A program made the position numbers and the translations under genes. The notes below the pieces were generated by a model. That model worked only from the letters and a program-made list of their open reading frames with translations, was not told the DNA's origin and ran no database searches. Source: Fimenecus sp045578245 (GTDB lineage: Bacteria > Bacillota > Clostridia > Oscillospirales > Acutalibacteraceae). From it: a stretch of 58,699 bases of DNA. Positions 51,574 through 58,699 of this stretch are shown here, in pieces. Where the stretch lies: NCBI GenBank assembly GCA_045578245.1, contig JAZNJX010000096.1:1-58699 (forward strand), read 5' to 3'. Within the stretch, counting starts at the first letter, position 1; each line of letters begins with the position of its first letter.

Positions 51574-52224
51574 ATGAAGAAAAACTTAACAGAACTGGTA
51601 TTTATTTTAGACAGAAGTGGTTCAATGAGTGGCCTTGAAAGTGACACAATCGGTGGCTTTAACTCAATGATTGAAAAGCAGAAAAAGCAGGACGGTGAAT
51701 GCATCGTTTCAACTGTTCTTTTCGATGATGAGAGTAGAGTAATCCACGACAGAGTAAGTCTTGACGAAATCAGACCAATGACAGAAGATGATTATTTCGT
51801 TGGTGGTTGCACAGCGCTTATTGATGCTATCGGTGGTGCAATTCATCATATCGGCAATGTCCACAAATATGCTCGACCAGAAGATGTCCCTGAAAACACA
51901 ATTTTCATCATCACAACTGACGGTCAGGAAAACGCAAGTCATCGCTATTCATCTGATAAAGTCAAACAGATGATTGAAAGACAGAAAGAAAAATACGGTT
52001 GGGAATTTTTGTTCATCGGTGCGAATATCGATGCAGTTGAAACCGCAAAACGCTATGGCATCGACCGTAATCGTGCAGTTAATTACAATGCTGATGCACA
52101 AGGCACATCAGTCTTGTATGAAACAGTTTCAAAAGCAGTTTGCAATGTCCGTGCAAGTAAGTGCATGGCAGACGACTGGAGTGCAGACATTGACAACGAC
52201 TTCAAAAATCGTAACAAGAGATAA
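51574..52224 (+). CDS. von Willebrand factor A domain protein
   Basis: About 216 residues. The vWA domain begins LVFILDRSGSMSGLESDTIGGFN, with the MIDAS metal motif DxSxS as DRSGS. A conserved Thr is in VGGCTALIDAIGG and the final Asp in IFIITTDGQENAS. It is cytoplasmic (no signal peptide) and probably binds partner proteins in a metal-dependent manner. ATG 51574 has GGAGG upstream; the in-frame TTG at 51559 overlaps that site. vWA and macro-domain proteins are frequent neighbours in stress loci. Confidence 0.88.
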   Translation: MKKNLTELVFILDRSGSMSGLESDTIGGFNSMIEKQKKQDGECIVSTVLFDDESRVIHDRVSLDEIRPMTEDDYFVGGCTALIDAIGGAIHHIGNVHKYARPEDVPENTIFIITTDGQENASHRYSSDKVKQMIERQKEKYGWEFLFIGANIDAVETAKRYGIDRNRAVNYNADAQGTSVLYETVSKAVCNVRASKCMADDWSADIDNDFKNRNKR

Positions 52225-52260
52225 GTCCGTTTTTATTATTTGACTGGACTAAAAGCATAA

Positions 52261-52307
52261 TGCCTATGAGGTTAGATTGGACTTTCTAACTTCATAGGCA
52301 CTTTTTG
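52261..52307. terminator. Bidirectional terminator between the vWA and fic genes
   Basis: TGCCTATGAGGTTAGA (52261-52276) pairs with TCTAACTTCATAGGCA (52285-52300) with one mismatch, flanked by CTTTTTG and A-rich sequence. Confidence 0.88.
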
Positions 52308-52322
52308 TGTAAACTTATAACC

Positions 52323-53369
52323 TTATTTTAATCGATAATAGCAAGTATTCTTACTACTACCTTCACGCTTTAATTCACCGGATTCAACCAACTTTCGTAA
52401 TGCACCTTCAATGGCACTTATACTAAGTGATGGACAAAGTTCACGGATATCTTGTTTAGTGAATCGACCGATTTTAATCTGTGTTGCTTTTCTCACAATT
52501 TCAATCGCAGGTAATTTTTCTTCAATCAATTCAAATCGTTCTTCAAAGTCCTTATATGCAGCAAGAATTGTTCCGAGCAGATATTTAATGAAAGGAACAT
52601 TATCCTCATTTCCCTCGTGCCAACCGACCTGAGCCTGATTTAGTGCATCATAATAGAGGTCTTTATTTTTCGCAATTTTAGCTTCAAGTGAAATGTACTT
52701 ACCAACATAAAAACCACTTCTATAGAGAAGTAATGTTGTGAGCAGACGACTCATTCTACCATTGCCGTCATTGAAAGGATGAATGCAAAGAAAATCGTGA
52801 ATGAAAATCGGAATAGCAATCAATGGTTCGATTTCCATATTTCCGATTACTCTATTGAACTCCTCACAAATCTTGTCAAGAGCTTCTGGTGTCTCAAAAG
52901 GCGAAAGTGGAGTGAACAAAGTTACACTATGACCATCAGGATATGTTGCACTTATATAATTCTGCACACTCTTGGTTTTGCCTGCCATTGGGTTGTTCAT
53001 ATGACTGTATAACATCTTGTGAAGCTGAAGGATGTAATTCTGAGTCAACGGAATCGCATCAAAGCTTTCGTGGATTACATTCAACACATCACGATAACCT
53101 GCGATTTCCTGCTCATCACGAGTCCTAGGAGTAGTCTTCTCCTCAACTAACTGCTTAACACGAGTGCTGGTTGTAACGATACCTTCAATAGCATTTGAGG
53201 CCTCTGTACTCTGTATCTTTGCAATCTCAACAAGCTTTTCAAGTTTTTCAGGCTGTTGCTTAAGATATAATTCTTGTTTGCCAGCCTCTTTATATATAGC
53301 AGCAATCAAACCAAGGATGTCAGAATCCCATTTTTGCTCTTTAATTTTGGAGTAATTAAAAGTTCTCAT
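52323..53369 (-). CDS. fic: Fic-domain AMP-transferase-like protein with built-in inhibitory helix
   Basis: A 348-residue protein of the Fic/DOC family, which transfers AMP or other nucleotide groups to protein hydroxyls. The catalytic motif HPFNDGNGR is at 197-205. The inhibitory motif (S/T)xxxE(G/N) appears as SNAIEG (S58, E62), so it is a class II Fic with the blocking helix in the same chain. The C-terminal 65 residues look like a winged helix (IGRFTKQDIRELCPSLSISAIEGALRKLVESGEL). GGAGG precedes the ATG. It borders a type I restriction system, and its promoter overlaps a long palindrome. Confidence 0.93.
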   Translation of the reverse strand: MRTFNYSKIKEQKWDSDILGLIAAIYKEAGKQELYLKQQPEKLEKLVEIAKIQSTEASNAIEGIVTTSTRVKQLVEEKTTPRTRDEQEIAGYRDVLNVIHESFDAIPLTQNYILQLHKMLYSHMNNPMAGKTKSVQNYISATYPDGHSVTLFTPLSPFETPEALDKICEEFNRVIGNMEIEPLIAIPIFIHDFLCIHPFNDGNGRMSRLLTTLLLYRSGFYVGKYISLEAKIAKNKDLYYDALNQAQVGWHEGNEDNVPFIKYLLGTILAAYKDFEERFELIEEKLPAIEIVRKATQIKIGRFTKQDIRELCPSLSISAIEGALRKLVESGELKREGSSKNTCYYRLK

Positions 53370-53472
53370 TCCCTTACCTCCTTACTAATTCCCTTATATT
53401 TTAGTGTAAAATAAGGGAAAAGTCAACCTTTTAAGCAAATATTCCCTTAATATTATATGTGAAATAAGGGAA
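53369..53472. promoter_or_regulatory. Paired 31-bp palindromes at the fic promoter
   Basis: TTCCCTTA half-sites lie at 53369, 53389 and 53442, with inverted TAAGGGAA at 53412 and 53465. Two palindromes result, 53389-53419 and 53442-53472, both exactly 31 bp. The fic promoter (minus strand TTGACT 53426-53421, 17 bases, TAAAAT 53403-53398) is covered by the first. They look like operators of a repressor, perhaps the Fic protein's own winged helix. Confidence 0.8.
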
Positions 53473-53604
53473 ATATGTATGTTTGTTACCAATTAGTATT
53501 TCCTATAAAATCACGAAAATTGTCACAAAATGTCGTAAATTTTCGATTTAGGTTAAATAGGGTATTTCTGTCCGTAGAAACTCCCTATAAAGCAAACTCT
53601 TTAT
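53473..53604. other. Intergenic stretch between fic operators and hsdM promoter
   Basis: AT-rich sequence without an open frame of note. It contains short repeats such as GTCACAAAATGTCGTAAATTTTCG and no clear hairpin. Nothing else can be supported here. Confidence 0.4.
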
Positions 53605-53634
53605 TTGACATAACACGACTGTTTGTTGTAAAAT
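53605..53634 (+). promoter_or_regulatory. Promoter of the type I restriction-modification operon
   Basis: TTGACA (53605-53610), 18-base spacer, TAAAAT (53629-53634), 39 bases before hsdM. Confidence 0.82.
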
Positions 53635-53673
53635 ATATTTAATTATAGGTAATTTTTAGTTAGGGGAATAGCA

Positions 53674-55236
53674 ATGATTACAGGCGAATTAAAATCAAAA
53701 ATTGATAAGATTTGGGATACTATTTGGACAGCAGGTATTTCTTCACCAACAACTGTTCTTGAGCAGATTACATACCTTATGTTTATGAAGCTTCTTGATG
53801 ATAACGAAACCAAGAGAGAGGGTAATGCTGCTGCTCTTGGCTTTGCATATAAGAGCAAGATTTTCAAGGATGGTGAATTCACACCTGACGATGGTAATAC
53901 AAGCATTGCTTATAGTGAACTTCGTTGGAAAAAGTTCCATAATTCAGAGCCAAATGTAATGTTTGACACTGTGAGAAATTTTGTGTTCCCATTTATCAAA
54001 TCAGTTAATGGTGAGGGTAAAGATACTGCTTTCTCTCGCTTTATGAATGATGCTGTTTTCCTTATTCCAACACCAAAGGTGCTTGCAGTTTGTGTTGATA
54101 CCCTTAACGAAATTGATATGAGTAATAAGGACATTATGGGTGATGTTTATGAATATTGCCTTGGTCTTATGTCATCAGCAGGTGCATTGGGTCAGTTCAG
54201 AACACCTCGTCATATCGTTGATATGATGGTTGAACTTGTCCGTCCTAATCTTGACGATAAAATTCTTGACCCTGCAATGGGTAGTGCAGGTTTCCTTTTG
54301 GGTAGTGCAAAATATATCCAGAATAATTATAAAACTGAACTGATGCGTAAGGATGTTTCAGAGCATTATAACAAAACAATGTTCAATGGCTTTGATACTG
54401 ACCCAACAATGCTTCGTATCGGTGCTATGAATATGCTTCTTCACGGTGTTGAAGAGCCAAATATTGACCGTCAGGATTCTCTTTCTGATGATAATACTGT
54501 CCGTGATGAATATTCACTTATTCTTGCAAACCCACCATTTACAGGTAGTGTTTTCCAAGAAGATATCAGCAAAGATATTTTAGCACTTTGCAAAACAAAG
54601 AAAACAGAACTCTTGTTCCTTGCATTGTTTATAAAATCACTTAAAATCGGTGGCAGATGTGCTTGTATTGTTCCCGATGGTGTTCTTTTCGGCTCATCAA
54701 ATGCACATAAGTCAATCAGAAAAGAACTTATTGAAAACAATTGCTTGCAGGCTGTAATTTCAATGCCTTCAGGTGTGTTCAAGCCTTATGCAGGAGTTTC
54801 AACTGCTGTTCTTGTGTTTAAGAAAGACCCATCAGGCACAAAAGATGTGTGGTTTTATGATATGCAGGCAGACGGACACACACTTGATGACAAACGTACT
54901 CCGATTGATGATAACGATATCCCTGATATCATCGCAAGATTTAAGTCTGTCAATAGCCTTCCCCTTGAGGGGAAGGTGTCGGCAACGCCGACGGATGAGG
55001 TGGAAAGCATCCCGTATGACGAATCTCAACGAGAACGCACAGAAAAATCTTTCTTCGTCGGTAAAGACGAAATCGTGTCAAACGACTATGACCTTTCAAT
55101 TAACAAGTATAAGAAAACCGAATATGTGCCGATTGAGTACCCAAGTACCGAAGAAATAATGGCAAATATTCGTGAGTTAGAAATTGAAATCGGGTCAGCG
55201 ATGGATGAACTTGAAAAAATGCTTGGTTTAAACTGA
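53674..55236 (+). CDS. hsdM: Type I restriction-modification DNA methyltransferase HsdM
   Basis: A 520-residue N6-adenine methyltransferase subunit. The N-terminal HsdM_N helical domain spans about 1-150. SAM-binding motif I is DPAMGSAGFLLG (about 200), and motif IV NPPF is at about 286. The C-terminal part has RTEKSFFVGKDEIVSNDYDLSINKYK, typical of the family. Between RFKSVN and that block lies an unusual insert (about 428-446, SLPLEGKVSATPTDEVES) coded by a palindromic repeat. With HsdS it methylates the recognised sequence; with HsdR it restricts. AGGGG precedes the ATG. Confidence 0.96.
   Translation: MITGELKSKIDKIWDTIWTAGISSPTTVLEQITYLMFMKLLDDNETKREGNAAALGFAYKSKIFKDGEFTPDDGNTSIAYSELRWKKFHNSEPNVMFDTVRNFVFPFIKSVNGEGKDTAFSRFMNDAVFLIPTPKVLAVCVDTLNEIDMSNKDIMGDVYEYCLGLMSSAGALGQFRTPRHIVDMMVELVRPNLDDKILDPAMGSAGFLLGSAKYIQNNYKTELMRKDVSEHYNKTMFNGFDTDPTMLRIGAMNMLLHGVEEPNIDRQDSLSDDNTVRDEYSLILANPPFTGSVFQEDISKDILALCKTKKTELLFLALFIKSLKIGGRCACIVPDGVLFGSSNAHKSIRKELIENNCLQAVISMPSGVFKPYAGVSTAVLVFKKDPSGTKDVWFYDMQADGHTLDDKRTPIDDNDIPDIIARFKSVNSLPLEGKVSATPTDEVESIPYDESQRERTEKSFFVGKDEIVSNDYDLSINKYKKTEYVPIEYPSTEEIMANIRELEIEIGSAMDELEKMLGLN
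54957..55006. repeat. Palindromic repeat inserted in frame inside hsdM
   Basis: Two hairpins stand side by side: CCTTCCCC-TTGA-GGGGAAGG (54957-54976) and GTCGGC-AAC-GCCGAC (54978-54992), followed by GGATGAGGTGG. The GC content is far above that of the surrounding gene. The hsdM frame remains open across it and gains about 17 residues. I recall highly similar elements being common between genes in gut Clostridia, but cannot verify that here. Confidence 0.85.
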
Positions 55237-55281
55237 TTTTCTTAAGTTTTTAGTTAAACAAATTCGGATTTGTAGGGATGA

Positions 55282-56406
55282 ATGATGCGAACAAAATTAA
55301 CAGATTTGTGCGATATTCAATATGGTTATGCTTTTGATTCAAAAAAATTTACAGAAGATAGTAACTGTATTCCATTGATAAGAATCAGAGATGTTAAAAG
55401 AGGATTTTCTGAAACATATTATTCTGGTGAATATCCTAAAGAATATATTATACGAAAAAACGATTTACTAGTTGGAATGGATGGCGAGTTTAATATTGCA
55501 AGATGGCAAAGTCAAGACGCGTTACTGAATCAGCGAGTCTGCAGAGTTATCGCAAAACAAGGTGTTTGTGAAGATTATTTGCGTTTTGCACTTACAGTTG
55601 AATTAAAAATAATTGAAAATAGAACTGCATTTGTTACAGTTAAGCACTTGTCTGCGAAAGAATTAAATAAAATCGAATTGGACATTCCTGAGTATGGTGT
55701 TCAAGAGAGAATTGCAAAAACATTGATTATTATTGAACAAGTTTTATGTTCTAGAAAGCAACAACTCCAACAGCTTGATGAGTTAGTCAAAGCCCGATTT
55801 GTCGAACTGTTTGGTGATACTATTTTGAATCCATATGGTTGGAATAAGGATGTTTTGGGAACGGTTTGTGATGTAAGAGATGGGACTCATGATTCCCCCA
55901 AATATTATGAAGTTGGATATCCTTTGGTAACATCTAAAAACGTTACAAGTGGTAAAATTGATTTGTCAAATTGTTCTTTGATTAGTGAAACTGACTATAT
56001 TAAGATAAATGAGAGGTCAAAAGTTGATATTGGAGATGTTCTAATGCCCATGATTGGCACAGTAGGTAATCCCGTTATAGTTGACATTGAACCCTGTTTC
56101 GCAATAAAAAATGTTGCACTAATTAAATTTAAATCTAATTCAAAAGTTTTGAATGTATATATTCAAGAATTGTTGAAATCAGACTATTTTGATGATGTTG
56201 TGCTTAGTAAAGTAAGAGGTGGAACTCAAAAATTTATTTCCTTAGGTGATATTAGAAAACTTGAAATACTTGTACCACCAATTGAACTTCAAAACGAGTT
56301 TGCTGACTTCGTAAAACAAATTGATAAATCAAAATTTGTCGTACAGAAAGCACTCGACGAAGCACAAACATTATTTGACAGTTTAATGCAAGAATATTTC
56401 GGATAA
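55282..56406 (+). CDS. hsdS: Type I restriction-modification specificity subunit HsdS
   Basis: A 374-residue DNA-recognition subunit with two target-recognition domains, each followed by a helical spacer. The first TRD is about 5-140 (LCDIQYGYAFDSKKFTEDSNCIPLIRIRDVKRG), with the spacer PEYGVQERIAKTLIIIEQVLCSRKQQLQQLDELVKARF. The second is about 190-335 (GTVCDVRDGTHDSPKYYEVGYPLVTSKNVTSG), with the spacer PPIELQNEFADFVKQIDKSKF. The two TRDs set the bipartite target. ATGs at 55282 and 55285 are equally possible. It follows hsdM by 45 bases. Confidence 0.95.
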   Translation: MMRTKLTDLCDIQYGYAFDSKKFTEDSNCIPLIRIRDVKRGFSETYYSGEYPKEYIIRKNDLLVGMDGEFNIARWQSQDALLNQRVCRVIAKQGVCEDYLRFALTVELKIIENRTAFVTVKHLSAKELNKIELDIPEYGVQERIAKTLIIIEQVLCSRKQQLQQLDELVKARFVELFGDTILNPYGWNKDVLGTVCDVRDGTHDSPKYYEVGYPLVTSKNVTSGKIDLSNCSLISETDYIKINERSKVDIGDVLMPMIGTVGNPVIVDIEPCFAIKNVALIKFKSNSKVLNVYIQELLKSDYFDDVVLSKVRGGTQKFISLGDIRKLEILVPPIELQNEFADFVKQIDKSKFVVQKALDEAQTLFDSLMQEYFG

Positions 56407-56422
56407 ATAGGTGGTGTAAATA

Positions 56423-56611
56423 ATGACAGACTTTGAAATTAAAGTAGATGTTGAACCAAAAGATAATTATGATAAAGCATTAAAACTGTTGCTCGAAACA
56501 GACAACGCAATTCAAAAATTAACACCACAAGAACTGTCAAAACTTTTACAAGACTTTTCTAAGTATAAAGGTATGTATGGGTTATATCAAATGATGCAAC
56601 AAAAATTTTAG
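56423..56611 (+). CDS. Small protein in the restriction operon, unknown
   Basis: 62 residues, hydrophilic and helical (DNYDKALKLLLETDNAIQKLTPQELSKLLQDFSKY). I do not recognise it. AGGTGGTGT lies before the ATG. It starts 16 bases after hsdS and 15 bases before the next gene, so it belongs to the operon. It could be a chaperone or antitoxin-like partner for a neighbour; no motif supports either. Confidence 0.6.
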   Translation: MTDFEIKVDVEPKDNYDKALKLLLETDNAIQKLTPQELSKLLQDFSKYKGMYGLYQMMQQKF

Positions 56612-56626
56612 GTGAGGTGAAAGAAT

Positions 56627-57025
56627 ATGACACTTGAAACATTGGCACCATGGATTGCAATTGCGATAACTTTAGCTTTGTCCATTCTCGTACCACTATT
56701 TACTCAGATTGCTAACAATAGCTTTCAGTATAAAAAAGCAAAGCAAGAACGAGAATTCGCCCTGGAAGATGAATATCGAAACAATCGAATCAAATCATAT
56801 GAAAACTTTTTAATGAGTGTTGGTGCTGCAATAGAATATAGAAATGCAGATGCCTTGCGTGCTGCAGGTGCAAGCATCGGTCAAATATATCTTTATGTTC
56901 CAAAAGAAATGTATAAGCAATTAGATTCCTTATTTAGTAGTATACGCAACTATGAATGGGATACTGCCGAAAGAATGTATTTAGAATTAGTTAAACTGAT
57001 TTGTGAAGAAAACCTAAGGCATTAG
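56627..57025 (+). CDS. Single-span membrane protein in the restriction operon
   Basis: 132 residues with one N-terminal transmembrane helix (about 8-28, PWIAIAITLALSILVPLFTQI), then a basic/acidic coiled coil (about 30-62, KKAKQEREFALEDEYRNNRIKSYENFL) and a helical C-terminal part. No family is recognised. N-terminal membrane helix plus cytoplasmic coil is a pattern seen in small defence-associated proteins, but function is unknown. AGGTGAGGTGA precedes the ATG. Confidence 0.65.
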   Translation: MTLETLAPWIAIAITLALSILVPLFTQIANNSFQYKKAKQEREFALEDEYRNNRIKSYENFLMSVGAAIEYRNADALRAAGASIGQIYLYVPKEMYKQLDSLFSSIRNYEWDTAERMYLELVKLICEENLRH

Positions 57026-57057
57026 AATTTAAAATGTAGATAGGGATGTGAAAATAG

Positions 57058-58167
57058 TTGAATATTACAATTATGTTAGGTAATGGATTTGATGTTTCTT
57101 TTGGTATCAAGTCATCATATTCGGATTTTTATAAATGGTATTGCCCACAGAGTAGTGATGTATCTCATATTGATACATTCAGAAAAAACATTGATGAAGA
57201 GATAAAGAGCAATAAACCAAATGAAGAAAAAGTATGGGCAGATTTTGAGGTTGGTATTGGACAATATACAACAAATTTTACAAAAGAAACTGTTGACGAT
57301 TTCATAGATTGCTTTATTGATGCACAGACAAATATACGGGAATACTTAACTGAACAAATGGAAAAATTTGATTTAGATAAATTCTCAAAAGATGATTATT
57401 CTAATTTTTCTAAAAGTCTTTGTAATTTTTATGATGAAATTACTGATGCTGATAAAGATATAATGAATAATCTTATAAAAAATTATCCAAATGAAAATAG
57501 AAGATTATCTTTTATAACATTTAATTATACTGACACTCTTGAAAGAATCTTGGCTAAGATTCCTGATGCTCCATTACATACATGGAAATATAATTCATCT
57601 ACATACTCATACTTGTTAAATCGAGATGTAATCCATGTGCACGGTACAACAGAGGTTGCACCAATTTTAGGCGTTAATGATGATTCGCAAATTGCAAATA
57701 AGGAACTATTAAAGACATCTCAGTTTAGAGATTTTCTAATTAAAGCTGAAAGTGTAAAGGCTTTGGGTCATTTGTGGCAACAACACGCAGAAACCTTGAT
57801 TTCAAATAGTAGTTTTATATGTGTTTTAGGAATGTCTCTTGGACCTACAGATGCCAAGTGGTGGCGTAAATTATGTCAATGGTTAAAATCAAGTTCACGT
57901 CGTAGACTAGTTTTATATTGGTTTGAGAAGAATCCACCTGGTAAAATTGCTTATGTCAAGGAATTACAATGTAAAAACAAAGTGAAAGAAAAATTTCTCT
58001 CATATTCAAATCTTACTGATTCTGAAAAAGAAACAATAAAGAATCAAATATATGTGGTAATAAACACAGAAAAATTTATGCAATTGCCAACACCTCAAGA
58101 GCTTAACCAAGAAGATAGTGGTGAGAAAAAAGCATCATTAGGTGAACAGGATAATTTAATTGCATAG
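57058..58167 (+). CDS. abiH: AbiH-family abortive infection protein
   Basis: A 369-residue protein of the AbiH phage-defence family. It opens with NITIMLGNGFDVSFGIKSSYSDFYKWY, the family's N-terminal Gly-rich motif. Further motifs are FITFNYTDTLERIL (about 155-168) and VIHVHGT (about 195), then SSFICVLGMSLGPTDAKWWRKL. AbiH was first found as a plasmid-borne phage-abortive gene in lactococci; its mechanism is not settled, though the layout suggests a sirtuin-like or nucleotide-binding fold. Translation seems to start at TTG. It sits between hsdS and hsdR in one transcript. Confidence 0.9.
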   Translation: MNITIMLGNGFDVSFGIKSSYSDFYKWYCPQSSDVSHIDTFRKNIDEEIKSNKPNEEKVWADFEVGIGQYTTNFTKETVDDFIDCFIDAQTNIREYLTEQMEKFDLDKFSKDDYSNFSKSLCNFYDEITDADKDIMNNLIKNYPNENRRLSFITFNYTDTLERILAKIPDAPLHTWKYNSSTYSYLLNRDVIHVHGTTEVAPILGVNDDSQIANKELLKTSQFRDFLIKAESVKALGHLWQQHAETLISNSSFICVLGMSLGPTDAKWWRKLCQWLKSSSRRRLVLYWFEKNPPGKIAYVKELQCKNKVKEKFLSYSNLTDSEKETIKNQIYVVINTEKFMQLPTPQELNQEDSGEKKASLGEQDNLIA

Positions 58168-58187
58168 TTTTCAAGTAGGTGAAAACA

Positions 58188-58699
58188 ATGACTCAATTTG
58201 ATTTTATTCTGAATAATACTAAATACAAGGCTATATATGATGCTTGTGTATTGGCTGAAAATGCTGAAACACCATCGGATATGGCTTCAAATTGTCGTAA
58301 TGCTCTTTTGACAATAGTTGAATTTATATACGATAAACACAGTGTAGAAATACAGAAAAATGCAACAATGCTTGAGCTTATCGACAACAAGCTCATAACA
58401 GGGTTTGTTGATAACAGCGTCATTCTTGAAACCCTTCATTTCATCCGTAAGTTGGGTATGAATGCACAGCATGATAAGAATATCAAGAAAAAATATGCCC
58501 GTCTGGCTCTTGATAACCTTGCTTTCTTTGCAGAGTTTGTATATAGAAAATTTGAGCAACCCGAAACTGTTGCATCTTTCACAATTCCTGCATATATGAG
58601 CGAGGCAGAAACTCGTCGCATTTACATAGATGTTTATCTTGGTGAAGTTGGTTGGACTGTGCTTGAACCAAACAGCACAACAACTCTCCCAAACGGTAC
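58188..58699 (+). CDS. hsdR: Type I restriction endonuclease subunit HsdR, N-terminal part
   Basis: The first 170 residues of a gene that runs off the window. The N-terminal helical region (about 8-115, AIYDACVLAENAETPSDMASNCRNALLTIVEFIY) fits the DUF4145-type domain found before some HsdR proteins. SEAETRRIYIDVYLGEVGW (about 142-160) is the usual opening of the HsdR nuclease domain. The helicase motor lies outside the window. AGGTGAAA precedes the ATG, and abiH ends 20 bases upstream, so it is in the same operon. Confidence 0.88.
   Translation, partial: MTQFDFILNNTKYKAIYDACVLAENAETPSDMASNCRNALLTIVEFIYDKHSVEIQKNATMLELIDNKLITGFVDNSVILETLHFIRKLGMNAQHDKNIKKKYARLALDNLAFFAEFVYRKFEQPETVASFTIPAYMSEAETRRIYIDVYLGEVGWTVLEPNSTTTLPNG

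Noticed and set aside
54773..55159. 128-codon alternative frame in hsdM across the palindromic repeat
   Set aside because: It overlaps conserved HsdM motifs and has no ribosome binding site; it shows only that the repeat is open in more than one frame.

Overview
The window reads as chromosomal DNA of an anaerobic, AT-rich, low-GC Gram-positive gut-type bacterium of the class Clostridia, probably close to Ruminococcaceae/Oscillospiraceae. That placement is inferred from gene content and style: purine-rich ribosome binding sites, TTGACA/TATAAT promoters with 17-base spacers, U-tailed hairpin terminators, [FeFe]-hydrogenase maturases, a class III (oxygen-sensitive) ribonucleotide reductase, ECF vitamin transporters and many glycoside hydrolases. 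The standard bacterial code fits, with TAA, TAG and TGA all used as stops. About 55 protein genes sit on both strands with short gaps.

Layout. 1-1700: the end of an rRNA operon (5S 3' end, tRNA-Asn), a terminator, an inverted-repeat patch and a 23S-intervening-sequence type four-helix-bundle gene, then an orphan membrane protein. 1721-7604: membrane phosphatase, XRE regulator, isoprenylcysteine methyltransferase-like protein, DUF4434 protein, TspO, a secreted GH16 enzyme, DUF2752 and a zinc-ribbon/TM2 protein. 7653-10166: a large secreted glycoside hydrolase with C-terminal carbohydrate-binding-like domains. 10246-14339: the hydrogenase H-cluster maturation operon (TM1266-like regulator, hydE, hydG, hydF), preceded by a leader RNA that ends in an intrinsic terminator. 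14391-15600: cobalamin riboswitch, DUF4430 lipoprotein and ECF S-component, best read as a B12 uptake unit. 15693-20485: glycerophosphodiesterase and the polyamine ABC operon potABCD.

20647-29063: S4-domain RNA-binding protein, esterase, ECF S-component beside type III pantothenate kinase (pantothenate uptake and activation), radical SAM protein, mscL, proC, tautomerase, cysK and an amino-acid permease. 29239-34377: GH35 beta-galactosidase, a translesion-polymerase cassette (Y-family polymerase, GNAT, YolD-like) and a Gfo/Idh/MocA oxidoreductase. 34444-38586 (minus): nrdG, then nrdD carrying a thioredoxin-like tail, then trxB, with a near-consensus promoter flanked and overlapped by NrdR-box-like sites in front of nrdD. 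38722-47780: scattered lipoproteins, flavoprotein, sialidase-like protein, kinase, ChbG/YdjC deacetylase, MerR/TipAS regulator, a decayed spoVAD, a YaiI/YqxD protein and a sugar symporter.

47781-48740 is a gene-poor scar with two decayed small genes and hairpins. 48741-52224 groups an SGNH hydrolase, YgjP-like metallopeptidase, macro-domain protein, Cys-rich protein and vWA protein. 52323-58699 is a defence island: an autoinhibited Fic protein with two matched 31-bp palindromes at its promoter, then a type I restriction-modification operon (hsdM, hsdS, two small genes, abiH, hsdR running off the end). hsdM contains an in-frame palindromic repeat. Functions come from motif reading only; no database search was possible.
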